Shown here in pieces: positions 1 to 11,371 of a stretch of 64,000 bases of DNA (positions within the stretch are counted from its first letter, which is position 1; the number at the start of each line of letters is the position of its first letter). A model generated the notes under the pieces. That model was not told where the DNA came from. It ran no database searches and saw only the letters and a program-made list of their open reading frames with translations. Source of the stretch: Budorcas taxicolor (lineage: Eukaryota > Chordata > Mammalia > Artiodactyla > Bovidae). The stretch spans positions 48,108,001-48,172,000 of the forward strand of contig NC_068915.1 in the NCBI RefSeq assembly GCF_023091745.1, given 5' to 3'. The position numbers and the translations under genes were made by a program.

Positions 1-1184
1 TCCACAATCTGACATGCTCTCTTCCTCTGATGGCAATGTTCCAGATAGTGGAATCTCCACGTTGGATCCCATGTGCAAATATGAAGATTCCACTGCTTGC
101 TCATGATAGGTGTGTAGCATGAAAAAATAAGCCTTTGGTGCTTTAAACTTCTAGGATTGTGGAAACTGTTTGCTGTAGCAGCATATGCAAATCTATCCTG
201 AATGATACAATAATTGAAGTGTGAATGCAAAGAAAGTCAACCACCAAATGACTTTATTTAAGAGCAGTGATTGCTCTGCTTATGGTATGGATAAATGGGG
301 AGGCACAAATAAGGTGAAGAGATGTATGAGGGTGGAAATCTTTCTGCTTTTTTGTCTACTACCACATTGTGATTAATTTTTGAGAAAGGCAATGTCCTCC
401 ATCGCCAGCGCTATTGAGCTAACAACATTTCCGTTTGCCTGTGACATGATGGAAACTTGGAGAACATGGAACTGAAATGTTTGCAGTCATTTCATTAATG
501 TTCTCCAAAGACTGAACTTCAGGGTTTTTTCCTGATTAATTTTCCTGCTTGAAGAATTGTGGGGGAAAAAAAAACAAAAACGTAGTTAATGGAAATATTT
601 TTAAGCATGTACTGTTTTGCTCAATGGGTACAACCTATCTGACGGACAAGATGTTATACTTATTTCTATTTCACACGCCTGAAGGTTTGAACACCAAATG
701 TTTGATGCTTTTGCTGTGGTATCTTGACAATTCTGTGTTTGCTTGACTCTGGGATGAGCTACAAGTCAAGAGTCTCTTGAGAACTGAATACCAGAGAGAG
801 CCAAGTGTTTCTTTCATCAGGTCTTTGATACATATAATAGTTTCCTGTCTCAACCTGCAGACCAATTCATCTCAAAGTGCGTGGAAGTTTAAATATCACC
901 TATGCACGTATATAAGAAAATAATATCCTTAATAGTGAGTGGTGACAGAGATAATTTAAAGGGAGCATGAGTGCAGAAACATTAAAGCTTTACTTGTTTA
1001 AACCAGGGAAATGTTGAGCTACTCAATGATGCTTCATCTTTTCATTCTGCCACGTGGACAACAGCACATCATTGGTGGTTGAAATCAAGATAGCAAAGAG
1101 AGAATAGGAAGACTGGATGGTCCATTAGAATGGTTGATGAGAAGTTCGAAACCTTATTTTATAAAATGTTAGACTCTTCTAGAC
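1..1184. other. Unique AT-rich DNA, no gene recognised
   Basis: I see no repeat family, RNA gene or convincing exon. Open frames here are under 75 codons and lack domain features. The stretch around 380-510 is less AT-rich than its surroundings and could be conserved noncoding DNA, but only a cross-species alignment would show that. Confidence 0.5.
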
Positions 1185-1341
1185 CAGTGATTCTCAATGA
1201 TAGATGATTTTGTTCCCAAGGGACATTTGGTAATGTCTGGAGATATTCTTGGTTGTAGTTACTGGGAAGGGTTGGAAGGGTGCTTCTGGCATTTAGTGTT
1301 ATAGCTCGATATGACAATAATGTCAACACTGAAAAGTTCTG
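1185..1341 (+). mobile_element. MER5A-type hAT-Charlie MITE with 8-bp TSD
   Basis: The element opens with cagtgattctcaa, continues with gggacatttggtaatgtctg and ends gaaaagttctg, matching the MER5A non-autonomous hAT DNA transposon with part of its middle deleted. It is flanked by a perfect 8-bp duplication, ttctagac, at 1177-1184 and 1342-1349, the length hAT transposases make. It has no coding capacity and is an old eutherian relic. Confidence 0.88.
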
Positions 1342-1394
1342 TTCTAGACCAACCTCCTCATTTTGCAGAGACTATATCTGACTTGTACATTCAT

Positions 1395-1520
1395 GCTAAA
1401 ATATTTACTAAATGCCCACTACTATCCAAGAGCCTGTGCTGAGTATGTGGACTACATAAGGTAACCAAAATAGTCAAAATCCTGCCTTCAGGATGTTTCA
1501 GGCTAAAGGATGGAAAAGGA
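1395..1520 (-). mobile_element. L2-type ancient LINE 3' fragment
   Basis: The order 'activity of small imperfect words' here (cccactactatccaagagcc, then ctgtgctgagtatgtgg, then cctgccttcaggatg) follows the antisense of the L2 3' end, which usually reads as a list of size/cost/table-like words in consensus. The copy is strongly diverged and short, so the family call rests on word order only. Confidence 0.45.
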
Positions 1521-1794
1521 GATATTGTGATCAATTGACATTCTTTCAGCAGAAACAATAGGTAAAAAATATCTGAAGTTTTCGAAGCCTGAAATTTTCC
1601 TATGTTCATGTGTATATCTCCCTCTTATTCTACAAGCTGTAACATCCAATAACATACTAAAGGCTAATAAAAGAATACACAAAAGAAACCAAATTATTGT
1701 TCATTAAAGAAAAAAAACTAAAGTCCATTATTCAGTTACTATTTTATAGAACAATATGGAATCCTAAACATATCTCTAAATTTTAGACACGTTG

Positions 1795-2820
1795 ATATTA
1801 TTAAAAGAGGCAGAAATCTCTCCTCACATGGAACTTACACTTTAGGAGGAAGAGGCAGAAAAAATAAAACAGCAAAATAAGTAAACTATATAATATTTAG
1901 AGTACTTAGCAAGAAGAATAATAGCTGAGAGGAAGGAAAAGTGGTTATTTGCTAAAGGAATGATTTGAAGCAAACAATCCAACTAAAAATTACCCAGAAC
2001 TTCCATGAAAGTTAACAGAACAATTTTTGTGTTTTAAAAATATTTAAGCTTAAGATAGAGAATGATGGTAGGGAGTTCTGGGGGCAGAAGCAGAGTTAAA
2101 ATGCAAAACAGCATGGTTGGGAGATAACTCACTGGGAAGATAATATCTTAGCAAAATCAAGAAGAGGAGAGACAGTGAACCAAGTAGATATGAAAACAAG
2201 GTTTGGGGGAGGTGGCAGTATTCTAGGAAGGAGAAATAATGAACAGCATAAAAATGAGCTAATGTTCCTGGAGTGAAATAAAGAGAAATAGAATAGGAAA
2301 TGGTTTCATAGAGATAAAGGGACCGGGGATTGAGAGAGGAAGTTAGAATCTCACAGCTCATTGAATTCTTTGCTGTCCACTGACTCACATGGGCAGCCAT
2401 CAGCAGGTTTAAGTACTGGACTGAAGGCTCCCAGGCCACCTATGACAGAATCATTCTGTTTATTGTGTTGAGACAGTCTGAGGGAGTGGGGATGGGGAAA
2501 AGGGGATGGAGGACCAGAGGTTCCCATTGGGAGACTATTTCCATAATCCCAGTAATGGAGGATGGTGATTTAGACCAGAGTAGGAGATCCTGAGAAGTGT
2601 TCATTTTCTGCATGAACATTCTGATCATGTTGAAGATAGAGCTAAGAGAATCTGCAAGTAGATGGATTGTGAAGTAAGAGAGAAAGAGACTCATAGGGGA
2701 CACTAAAGATTTGTCCTGGACAATTGGGTGGGGGGTGCAGTTTCCATTTACTGAGATGGTAAGATTCTGGGAGAAGCAGATTGAGCTGGGTATGGGAGGG
2801 TAATACTAGAAGCTCAGAAT
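1795..2820 (-). mobile_element. Long ancient mammalian interspersed repeat, L2-associated
   Basis: It begins with aggcagaaatctctcctcac and aacttacactttagg (antisense L2-like) and runs through purine-rich text to ccatttactgagatgg near 2745. The same block type recurs at 9850-10170 and 31345-32560, so it is an interspersed family rather than unique DNA. I am unsure of the family name of the 2050-2820 part. Two minus-strand open frames (129 and 87 codons, 2050-2703) run through it without recognisable domains, and I do not call them genes. Confidence 0.5.
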
Positions 2821-2833
2821 TTGAAAACTAATC

Positions 2834-3486
2834 AGAGTAGATGGACCTAGAGCCTATCATAAAGCGTGAAGTCAGAAAGAGAAAAACAAATATTGTGTAT
2901 TAACAAATATACGTGGAATCTAGAAAAATGGTGCAGATGAACCTATTTCTAAGCAGAAATAGAGACAAGGATGTAGAGAACAAATGAATGGATACTAAGG
3001 AGGTAAAGGAGGAGGGTGGGATGAATTGGGAGATTGAAATCGACACATACACACAATGTGAGTGCATGCTAGGTTGCTTCAGTCAGCTGTATCTGACTCT
3101 TTGCAATCCTATGGACTATAGCCCACCAGACTCCTCTGTCCATGATGGTGATTCTCCAGGCAAAAATACTGAAGCAGGTTACTATGTCTTTTTGCAGGGG
3201 ATCTTCCTGACCCAGGGATCAAACCTGCGTTTCCTGTGGCTCCTGCATAGCAGGCTAACTATTTACCACTGAGCCACCAGGGAAGCCCCACATACACACG
3301 ACTATACATAAAATAGATAACTAATGAGGTTGTACCATATAGCACAGGGAACTCTGCTCAGTGTTCTGTGGTGACCTAAATGGCATGGAAATCCAAAAAA
3401 GAGGGGGTGTATGTTTGTGTAAAGCTGATTCACTTTGCTGTACAGCAGAAACTAACACAATATCGTAAGGCAGCTATACTCCAACA
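2834..3486 (+). mobile_element. L1 3' end (5'-truncated), split by a SINE
   Basis: The text runs from the last ORF2 codons (agtagatggacctagagcc) through the 3' UTR signature (gaagtcagaaagagaaaaac, then gctgattcactttgctgtac) to ctatactccaaca. This is the ruminant L1 3' UTR with about 400 bp retained. A Bov-tA at 3055-3288 interrupts it and duplicated cacatacacac. Instead of an A-tail the element is followed by 17 T at 3488-3504. Confidence 0.85.
3055..3288 (-). mobile_element. Bov-tA SINE with 11-bp TSD, nested in L1
   Basis: In antisense it shows the BovA body (ctctttgcaatcctatggac, then ggcaaaaatactgaagcagg) and then the tRNA-Glu-like head, ending ccaccagggaagccc. A perfect duplication, cacatacacac, flanks it at 3044-3054 and 3289-3299. 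The insertion is therefore younger than the surrounding L1. Bov-tA is non-autonomous and uses BovB machinery. Confidence 0.93.
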
Positions 3487-3487
3487 C

Positions 3488-3504
3488 TTTTTTTTTTTTT
3501 TTTT
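3488..3504. repeat. Poly-T tract (17 T)
   Basis: An uninterrupted T17 directly follows the sense-strand L1 3' end at 3486, where an A-tail is expected. Confidence 0.95.
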
Positions 3505-3924
3505 AAGTCATAGGTCTTAGGTTATTTACTTGAAAGGGAACAGTGTAACTTGAAAGTCATCTGAAACAATACTGAACATGTAGACAGGCCGATCTCTTAC
3601 AGCAAGTATCTACAGTGTGTTTGCTTTATGTGTGTATCTTTCACTCATTTGACCCTGCATATCTCTTTTTGATTTCTTTCCAGAAGAGACTAATTCTCAC
3701 ATGCTGCATTTCTGATTGAGTTCTGGCACAGATTTCTTGTAACCTAATAACATAGTTTCACCACACAGCCAGATTATATAATAAATAGTGATTAAACTGT
3801 AACCAAAATGCTTTGTAAGACCTGACAATGCATATCCTTTGACAGTAGCCCTTGAATTCATTCATTCTGAGGTAAAATAATCTGACAGCTGGGATATTGT
3901 GCTTTTGTAAAGTTGCTGAGAATT

Positions 3925-4720
3925 CAGTTCAGTTCAGTTCAGTCTCTCAGTCATGTCCGAGTCTTTGCGACCCCATGAATTGCAGCACGCCAGGCCTCCC
4001 TGTCCATCACCAACTCGTGGAGTTCACTCAAACTCACGTTCATCGAGTCAGTGGTGCCATCCAGCCATCTTATCCTCTGTCGTCCCCTTCTTCTCCTGCC
4101 CCCAATCCCTCCCAGCATCAGAGTCTTTTCCAATGGGTCAACTCTTCTCATGAGGTGGCCAAAGTACTGGAGTTTCAGCTTTAGCATCATTCTTTCCAAA
4201 GAACACCCAGGACTGATTTCCTTTCAAATGGACTTGTTGCCCAAAGTAATTAACCTCCAATTAAAATAAATACATTTATATTAAAAAATAAATTAAAAAG
4301 AAAAAAAAAAAAAAAGAATGGACTGGTTGGATCTCCTTGCAGTCCAAGGGACTCTCAAGAGTCTTCTCCAACACCACAGTTCAAAAGCATCAATTCTCTG
4401 GTGTTCAGCTTTCTTCACAGTCCAACTCTCACATCCATACATGACCACTGGGAAAACCATAGCCTTGATTAGACAGACATTTGTTGGCAAAGTAATGTCT
4501 CTTCTTTTTAATATGCTATCTAGGTTGGTCATAACTTTTCTTCCAAGGAGTAAGCGTCTTTTAATTTCATGGCTGCAGTCGCCATCTGCAGTGATTTTGG
4601 AGCCCTTAAAAACAAAGTCTGACACTGTTTCCCCATCTATTTCCCATGAAGTGATGGGACCAGATGCTGTGATCCTAGTTTTCTGAATGTTGAGCTTTAA
4701 GCCAACTTTTTCACTCTCCT
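3925..4720 (-). mobile_element. BovB LINE, 5'-truncated, 9-bp TSD
   Basis: It starts on the plus strand with repeated cagtt units (BovB 3' terminus in antisense) and runs into the C-terminal part of the RT ORF. The minus-strand frames 3951-4199 and 4293-4625 encode LKLQYFGHLMRRVD- and VVMYGCESWTVKKAE-type BovB segments. A 9-bp duplication, ctgagaatt, lies at 3916-3924 and 4721-4729. The copy is truncated upstream of the RT catalytic core and holds an 82-bp L1 tail at 4235-4316. Confidence 0.95.
4235..4316 (+). mobile_element. 82-bp L1 3' tail inserted in BovB
   Basis: The BovB text breaks after aatggact (4227-4234) and resumes with the same aatggact (4317-4324). Between them lies an A-rich segment, caaagtaattaacctccaat followed by aaataaatacatttatatta and an A-tail. 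I recognise this as the terminal part of a ruminant L1 3' UTR. It is an extremely 5'-truncated retrotransposition event. Confidence 0.8.
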
Positions 4721-4729
4721 CTGAGAATT

Positions 4730-5776
4730 AGAAACACCCTTTTCTCAATATAGGAAAACATCTCTAATATGAAAATTAATTATTTCATGAAATTAAAAAT
4801 ATCTAACAACTAAAAGGAACACAGTATGCTGATAAGAAGGAATATAAATCCAAGGCAAACAATTTAATTCAAAAAACTTTACAAAAAACGCTTTCTATTT
4901 TTATTACAATTATATCTGAGGTAATGTAGGTATCTGTTTTTTGGTTTGTTTGTTTCTGTTTTTGCCTTGTTTTTCAGTTTTCTTTCCTCAAGGCTCTATG
5001 TAGATGCTCAGGAAAATCATAGTTTAAGAAGAAATCCTTATATCCTTTGAGTTTTTCTTCATCCACACAAATCCATAAAATTAGTGTCATTCTTATAATT
5101 TGTATTTTGCTCATTGGTCTTCATGTTGTACATGTTGCTTAGGTTACTAGACTTATACATAATTTGTACAACTTCCACACAGCATCATCTTTTCCTTATA
5201 CTGAGCCTGTAAAAAGCAACATTCTCTCCTTTGTAGTATCCTCTACCCAATGTTATGGGTATAATTGCACTGCAAAATTCACCTTTTCAAAATGAATGAG
5301 GATGAAAAGGGCAGTGGAATTAGCTTGGCATATAGACCTCACAAACCTTAAAGGATACAAATTGTCATCTTGCAGACTCTTGAATTAAAGTATATGATCT
5401 TGCATGCTTTGTTGAATTATTGATTCACCCTCTTCTATTTCTCAATCTCATGTTTCACAGGCATAAAGCTGACCTGTGTATTAGAACCTTAATGACAGAC
5501 CCTCATGAAGAAATATGGAGACAATAGACGAGATTTCCTAGAGGTTTACTGTGTGAAAATATGCTTCAAAATAAGCTCGGTGATGTGCATTACATACCGC
5601 TGCTGCTACATACTGCAGTAAAGTTTTAAAAGCATCTTAGGAAACACAGCATTATGCCTTGACATTTAGGTCAATATGAGCTTTCTTCTGAGTGCCTGGC
5701 TCTGCTAAGATGTTATAGAAAGTCAGGTTTACATCCTTTAGTAGAGAAGGACAGACTCACAGAAATTTGCAAAATA
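4730..5776. other. AT-rich DNA without recognised features
   Basis: No repeat family or gene is recognised. The text is low in GC with short homopolymers, and no open frame exceeds 60 codons. Confidence 0.5.
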
Positions 5777-5850
5777 GTGAAGACTCTGCCATGGACAAAG
5801 GAGCCTGGTAGGATACAATCCATGGGATCGTGAAGAGTTGGACACGTTCA
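5777..5850 (+). mobile_element. BovA monomer fragment, left arm of inverted repeat
   Basis: The words gccatggacaaaggagcctg and gaagagttggacacg match the 3' half of the BovA SINE body in sense. It abuts an antisense BovB 3' end at 5851, making a hairpin-forming pair: 5820-5846 and 5861-5887 are complementary at 25 of 27 positions. Confidence 0.75.
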
Positions 5851-6056
5851 GTCACAAAGTCGTGTCCAACTCTTCGCGACCCCATGGACTGCAGCATGTC
5901 AGGTCTCCCTGTCCCTCACCATCTCCCAGAGTTTGCCCAAGTTCACGTCCATTGAATCGGTGATGCCATTCAACCATCTCATCCTCTGTCGCCCTCTTCT
6001 CCTGCCTTCAATCTTTCCCAGCATCAGGGTCTTTCCCAATGAGCCAGCTGTTCACC
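5851..6056 (-). mobile_element. BovB 3'-end fragment
   Basis: The antisense BovB 3' region (cgtgtccaactcttcgcgac, then ccatctcatcctctgtcgcc, then gggtctttcccaatgagcc) stops in the C-terminal ORF. The first 40 bp pair with the preceding BovA monomer. No clean target duplication was found. Confidence 0.85.
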
Positions 6057-6315
6057 TCATTGGACATAAGTTAGTGACCAACCAACAAAGATTCTGCAAA
6101 GTCTGAAACTACCTTAACATTGAGATGGGAGAATTTTAAAGCTCTTTGGCTTATTTTTCATCTAGTCTCATTTAAAGTGAAGTATATGTGGAGTCTGTCC
6201 CTGTAGAGGAATACATTTAATATTTAGTATTTTCTGTAATACATTGGGATTTTAAACCCAATTCCTCAGAAACTAGCTGATGAATCTTCATATTTAGAAT
6301 TACATCTGTTACTGA

Positions 6316-6528
6316 GTGTGAATTCCCAGGTGGCTCAATGGTAAAGAATCCACCTGCCAATGCAGGAGACGAAAGTTCAATCCCTGAGTCAGGAATATCC
6401 CCTGGAGAAGGGACTGCTAATTCATTCCAGTATTCTTGCCTGGAGAATCCCATGAACAGAGGAGCCTTGTGGGCTCCAGTCCATGGGGTGGGGTCACAGA
6501 AAGTTGGACACAACGGAGTGACTGAGGA
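6316..6528 (+). mobile_element. Bov-tA SINE with 10-bp TSD
   Basis: A complete sense Bov-tA: tRNA-derived head (aattcccaggtggctcaatg, then gaaagttcaatccctgag), BovA body (cagtattcttgcctggagaa) and gttggacacaacggagtgac tail. Perfect duplications of ctgttactga flank it at 6306-6315 and 6529-6538. The tRNA B-box-like word gttcaatccc is preserved. Confidence 0.93.
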
Positions 6529-6544
6529 CTGTTACTGAATATAA

Positions 6545-8855
6545 GAATCATGAATGAGGAAGAGAGAGAGAGTGCAAAAGAGAGGTTCAAAGAGACACAG
6601 AGACAGAATATATTGGGAAATTTCTGTGGAAGAAGTAGGACATGAGTTACAAAAAGGCAGCAAATTTGCTTGTAGCCTTTACTCACTCTTGCATGCCCAA
6701 GTCATGCTTTGACAACAACTTAGAGACTGAGATTTTTTTCCTGGCAAAGCAAAGTCCTAATTGGTACTTTTACGCTCTGTTCAGAGCTCTGAGGAATCTA
6801 ACAGTGTGACAGTTACACAGTAAATGACAATGAGTAGATATCAGGCCCCTCTGCTATGTAGATAAGTCTACATATTTGAGCATCTGGGAGTATCAGAAGG
6901 CTACGTCCCTAGATTTTACAGTCTCAGAACAAGTAGGGTAAGAATTCAATTCTAACTCTAAAACTGAGAAGAGTAGTATGGAATTCTTCATAGTTAACAG
7001 TGAGAAAATAAAACTGAAACTGAGACGATGAAAGTTTGACAATCTCTAATTAAATCAAATCAAAGAAAAAGAAAAACCTGCAAGAGCAGCAAAAGATTGT
7101 ATGCCAGCAAAACATTATTTGTTACAGAGGTTCTTCACACTAATCTTGCCATTTAATATCTGGTCCTCACTAATAGATAATGATGATGATACAGTTTTGG
7201 AATATGTGAAGTTGGAAAGAAATGAGTGATGACTGGGGAAGAGAGATGGTTCAAGAACAAGCTCTAAAAAAAAAAAAAAAATTGACCATTAGATTGCTAA
7301 TGTGCAGCTAAATAAATATTTCTATTCCTCATTTATGGAAACCTAACAATTGTTTGAGAAGACAGAATATGGCCTTGGTGATAAATGTGTTTAACACGAT
7401 TAGGTTAAATTTTCACTAGAGATGCTTCAAAGTCATTTTAGAAACAGAACTTATCTTTATTTTTGTATACCTCAGTACATATATTCCACAGTAAACTTCT
7501 TCGGAACTGGAGCAACTCCACTATTGTTATGTTACAGATCCGTTTGTATCTTCAGCTGTGAATTCAACACCATTAAAATAGCGGAAGGTATTATTTTGAG
7601 CCCAGCTGCATTTAACTCCAAATTTACCAACACAATAGCTGGCACATTCGGCATTTGGCACACTGCAGTCACATAGTTTGATTTTGCATGTTCCAACATG
7701 TGAAAATGCAATATGCTAAATGATGTGTATGATGTTCATAGCATTCATGCTTGTTATATGATGAAACTAGTCTAGAGGTCAGTACCAACATCACCAAACT
7801 GCTCCTCATATTTACTTAGAACAGCCTATAAAATGACAATGCCTCTTATGCAAACATTCATTCCTAGCTTGAAATCACGACATATTTAATCTAGACAGTC
7901 AAATTAAAAATTTCAGTGCTCACATCAAAAATTAAGTATAAATATTGCTTTAAGCATTTATGACAGCTTAAATCAAACTATGCTTAAAGCATCTTAAATG
8001 TTGTTTACTATTAATCTATTATTATTATCTTTATTATTGAATAAAATTACTTCTATTTTATGTGAATCAATATTTTTAATTTGGAGATAACCTAACCAGA
8101 AATTGAAAGCCACTATGAGCTTATGAAAGCAAAGTGTCTTTTTTAGAAGTTCCATTCACAATTCCAGGCTAGAGAATAAGATTGTCACAGATCTGGCCTC
8201 TGGTGAATTGTTGGTTATATGAGGAGGATTTATGTAATTACTCATGCTGTGATTTAGATTAAACCATTTGCAGCTTCAATTCACAAGCACTTATGAAAAT
8301 TCTTACTCAGATTTACTTATGAGTCCCTGAAACACCAGACTATTGTGTTGGATAATCACAGAAGCCCATTTACTTTAAGTGGCGAGTAAAGTAAACTCTA
8401 ATATCACCATTACCAAGTGCACAAGTACAAAATAAAATTAGTTTGCTGCTGAAGTTTAGTAAACACCTGTTCCTACTTGGTTTAGGTTAAGTTGGTTTTA
8501 GTAAGAATCACAGTAAGTAGTAAAGCAGGTCTAACTATTTATAGTATTACTCATCACATGGGCAAATAATTTACTCCCAAATCTTACATTAAATAAAAAT
8601 GAATTCTGTGATTTGAGCATGTTTAATAATTAATAATTAATTAATTAATACTCATACATTTCTTTGTGTTCATCTGGGGGTTTTCTCTCTCAAACTCTGA
8701 TGTCAGATGCCATGTTCTTTTTGACCTTTTCTTCCTTTCCTCTTTCAGCAACCCTGGATGAGTGAGAAGCCTAGACAGCTAAAGCCCACAGATATGCCCA
8801 TGTTTCATCTCTAAACTTGCTCTTTTTCCCTCTGCCCCCTGAAACAAAGCCTGAG
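6545..8855. other. 2.3-kb repeat-poor unique block
   Basis: This is one of the longest intervals with no recognised transposable element. It contains A15 near 7266-7280, an AT-rich palindromic run of aatta units at 8626-8650, and an 84-codon plus-strand frame at 7422-7676 with no recognisable domain. I call no gene. It is a candidate for conserved noncoding sequence. Confidence 0.45.
8626..8650. repeat. (TTAA)n-like low-complexity run
   Basis: Repeated taatt/aatta units form a short self-complementary AT run. Confidence 0.8.
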
Positions 8856-8864
8856 CCCTTCACC

Positions 8865-9391
8865 TGGGATTTCCCAAGTGGTGCAGTGGTAAAGAACACT
8901 CCTGCCAATGCATGTGATGTAGAGTCGATCCTTGGGTCAGGAAGATCCCCTGGAGTAGGAAATGGTGAAAGTGAAAGTCTCTCAGTCGTGTCTGATTCTG
9001 TGCAACCCCATGGACTATCCAGTCCATGGAATTCTCTAAGCCAGAATACTGGAGTGGGTAGCCTTTCCCTTCTCCAGGGGATGTTCCCAACCCAGGGATC
9101 CAATCCAGGTCTCCGGCATTCTGCCAGATTTTTTACTAGCTGAGCCACAAGGGAAGCCCAGGTATACTGGAATAGGTAACCTACCCCTTCTCCAGCAGAT
9201 CTTCCAGACTCAGGAATCGAATCAGGGTCTCCTGCATTGCAGGTGTATTCTTTACCAACTGAGCTACCAAGGAAGCCCACCGCTCCAGTGTTCTTGTCAG
9301 GGAAATTCCATGGACAGTGGAGCTTGGTGGGCTACAGTCCATGAGGATGCCAAGAATCAGGCACGACTGAGCGAGTGAGCACATGCACATA
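8865..9391 (+). mobile_element. Bov-tA SINE split by an antisense dimeric Bov-tA
   Basis: The tRNA head lies at 8866-8965 (ttcccaagtggtgcagtgg, then ggtcaggaagatcccctgg) and the BovA body resumes at 9278 (cgctccagtgttcttgtcag to gcacgactgagcgagtgagc). An 8-of-9 duplication, cccttcacc/ctcttcacc, flanks the whole at 8856-8864 and 9392-9400. This supports one original element opened by a second insertion at 8966-9277. Confidence 0.82.
8966..9277 (-). mobile_element. Dimeric tRNA-type Bov-tA inside another Bov-tA
   Basis: It reads antisense from the gaaagtgaaagtctctcagt tail through a BovA monomer and a tRNA unit (ctgagccacaagggaagccc, ending about 9160), then a second truncated BovA and a second tRNA unit (gagctaccaaggaagccc). 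Two tRNA heads in one element match the dimeric Bov-tA form also seen at 11372 and 35770. Confidence 0.78.
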
Positions 9392-9400
9392 CTCTTCACC

Positions 9401-9849
9401 AGCATCACCTGTGTTTTCACTGTGCCCAGCAATGTACTGAAGACCTCTGTAGGTCAAAGCCCCTAACTTTTGCTATTAAATGAAGTATAGTAAACTACTA
9501 TCCTGTGGTGCACTCTACAGGGTAGACCTCCCAAATTTTAATGTATGCTGCTTGGATCTCATAAATATGCCTTCAGTAGATATTGTTTCTTTTCTAGGCT
9601 GTGGCATTGAATGCATTCGGGCTAGACTAGATGAAGACAGGGAGAGATGAAATGCTTTGTTCTTGCATGGCTTATGTACTTAGATGCCTGTGTAGAGTCG
9701 ATGACTTCCTTGCCCAGCGGAATGTGGATTTTTATGGTGAGGATATGAGTAAGTATTTTCTCCCCTCCATGAAGAGACATGAGAAGGATAGTGGTATCAT
9801 GCTTTTACAGGGAAGAAAGCAGATGACTGTAAACCATGTTGCAATGCAT
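9401..9849. other. Unassigned DNA
   Basis: No repeat or gene is recognised. The 76-codon plus-strand frame at 9631-9861 has no domain and no splice or promoter context. Confidence 0.45.
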
Positions 9850-10170
9850 AAAGTTTTGTGAGTCAGGTTGAAGAATTTTGACTTTCTTTTTAGTGAGATT
9901 GAAAATCATTGAACTGTTTTAAATAGAGAAGTGATTTAATTTGTTGTATAATCTTAAGGATCTAGTGGTGGCCATGTGAAGATTAGCTTGCATAGAATTT
10001 AGAGGAAATCTAATAAGCCTAGTTAGAAAACTATAGCTCTTCATGAAGGGGATGATAGAGGAATGCTCTAAGATGGTAATGAGACAGAGAAAAATGAATG
10101 AAATCAGGACATGTTTGGAGGTATGTCAATAGGAATTGCATGGTGAATGGTATGTGGCAAATGAAGAGAA
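9850..10170. mobile_element. Ancient repeat, same family as 1795-2820
   Basis: Word order (gtgagattgaaaatcattga, then agagaagtgatttaatttg, then gaggtatgtcaatagg) matches the same ancient mammalian repeat as at 2050-2820 and 32377-32560. It is strongly diverged with no coding potential. Confidence 0.42.
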
Positions 10171-11371
10171 GAGAATGCTCTGTGACTGTCTTTATGTCTT
10201 CTTTCAGTAATCCTTCACAAGATTAAAATTAAAGTAGGGCTTTCCATTTGCCCCTCTAAGAACAAAAGCTTGTCAAAAATCTCTGTGTTTATGAAACCTG
10301 ATGATTTTAAAGAAAGAGATGTCAATTCTAGGTCGCTAAGTCATAGAAAACTTTAAAAATAAATCCAAAATATGACATGCTCCTGGCCCCACGGAGCTAT
10401 TGGTCATGAAAAAAAAAAATAACATACACTGTTTTACCTGTATTATCATAACATTTCCTTTTGCAATTTGTCTTTTAAATATATATAAGCAAAAGTAATT
10501 TGCCTATTTGAAAGGTAAGTGTATATTTCCACTTCTATTTCCATTATTGTTTACTTTTTGTCTCTCTTCTCCCATTTCTCAACTTCTCCATATTCTTATT
10601 CGAACTTCTAGTCTGGCTGCACATCAAGCTTTATAGACCATTCTCTTCATTATCTCATTTCTATCTACTCTTCTTCCACCTGTCACACCTGCCACAGAGC
10701 TTTCCTTTTGTCCTTTAGATCTTGTTTTCTCATTCTTCCTAGATTGGAAAATACTTCTTTCAATTAAATACTCTGCTAACATAATAGGTTTTAAGTTTAG
10801 TCCAATCTAAGAGAAGCAGCACAAAGAAGTCCACCTAATTATCGCTATTCTAGAGAAAATGAGAGTTTGCAAGTTGCAAAAGAAAAGTCAGTTCACCTCC
10901 TGATTTTGTGATGTGGCCCCGTCAATTCAGAGGAGTAGTTTAAGTGGGAGAAAAGATGGTAAGCTAAACAGTCCCATATTCACTCATTTTGCTTTATCTT
11001 GTTTTATCTTCTCTGTTTCTACACTGCCACATATGCTACACTTAAGTGAAAATGCTAAAATCAAACAACAGTGACTGTCTATAACAACTATGCCATTCTT
11101 TCCCTCCAGTTATGTCAGTGGACTATTTCTGCCTATATTATACATATATATCCATATATGTATATATAGATATATATGTGTGAATTTATCCTCTGTTTCT
11201 TTCTGCTATCATTTTAGAAAAAAAGAAAATGAATTAAGAGAGTCAATATAGTATTGTTTAAACATATAAACACACATGTCCCATATCACAAAACTGTATA
11301 AAATCCATCTTTTTGTCATATAAAATAGCAGGTAAAATGTATTTCTTCATTCAACAACATTTGATTGAACT
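10171..11371. other. Unassigned AT-rich DNA with a TA-rich tract
   Basis: No gene or repeat family is recognised apart from low-complexity TA/CATA text at 11134-11182 and a pyrimidine-rich stretch at 10560-10760. Confidence 0.45.
11134..11182. repeat. TA-rich simple repeat
   Basis: Degenerate tatata/catata units form an AT microsatellite-like tract. Confidence 0.8.

Noticed and set aside
2050..2703. 129- and 87-codon minus-strand frames
   Set aside because: They lie in an ancient interspersed repeat that recurs elsewhere in the window.
3951..4686. Basic, proline- and serine-rich open frames on both strands of BovB copies
   Set aside because: The minus-strand frames are BovB ORF text and the plus-strand ones are their shadows; the same pair recurs at every BovB copy.
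6338..6513. Short frames with signal-peptide-like leucine runs in SINEs
   Set aside because: They recur at every Bov-tA copy and are chance readings of the SINE.
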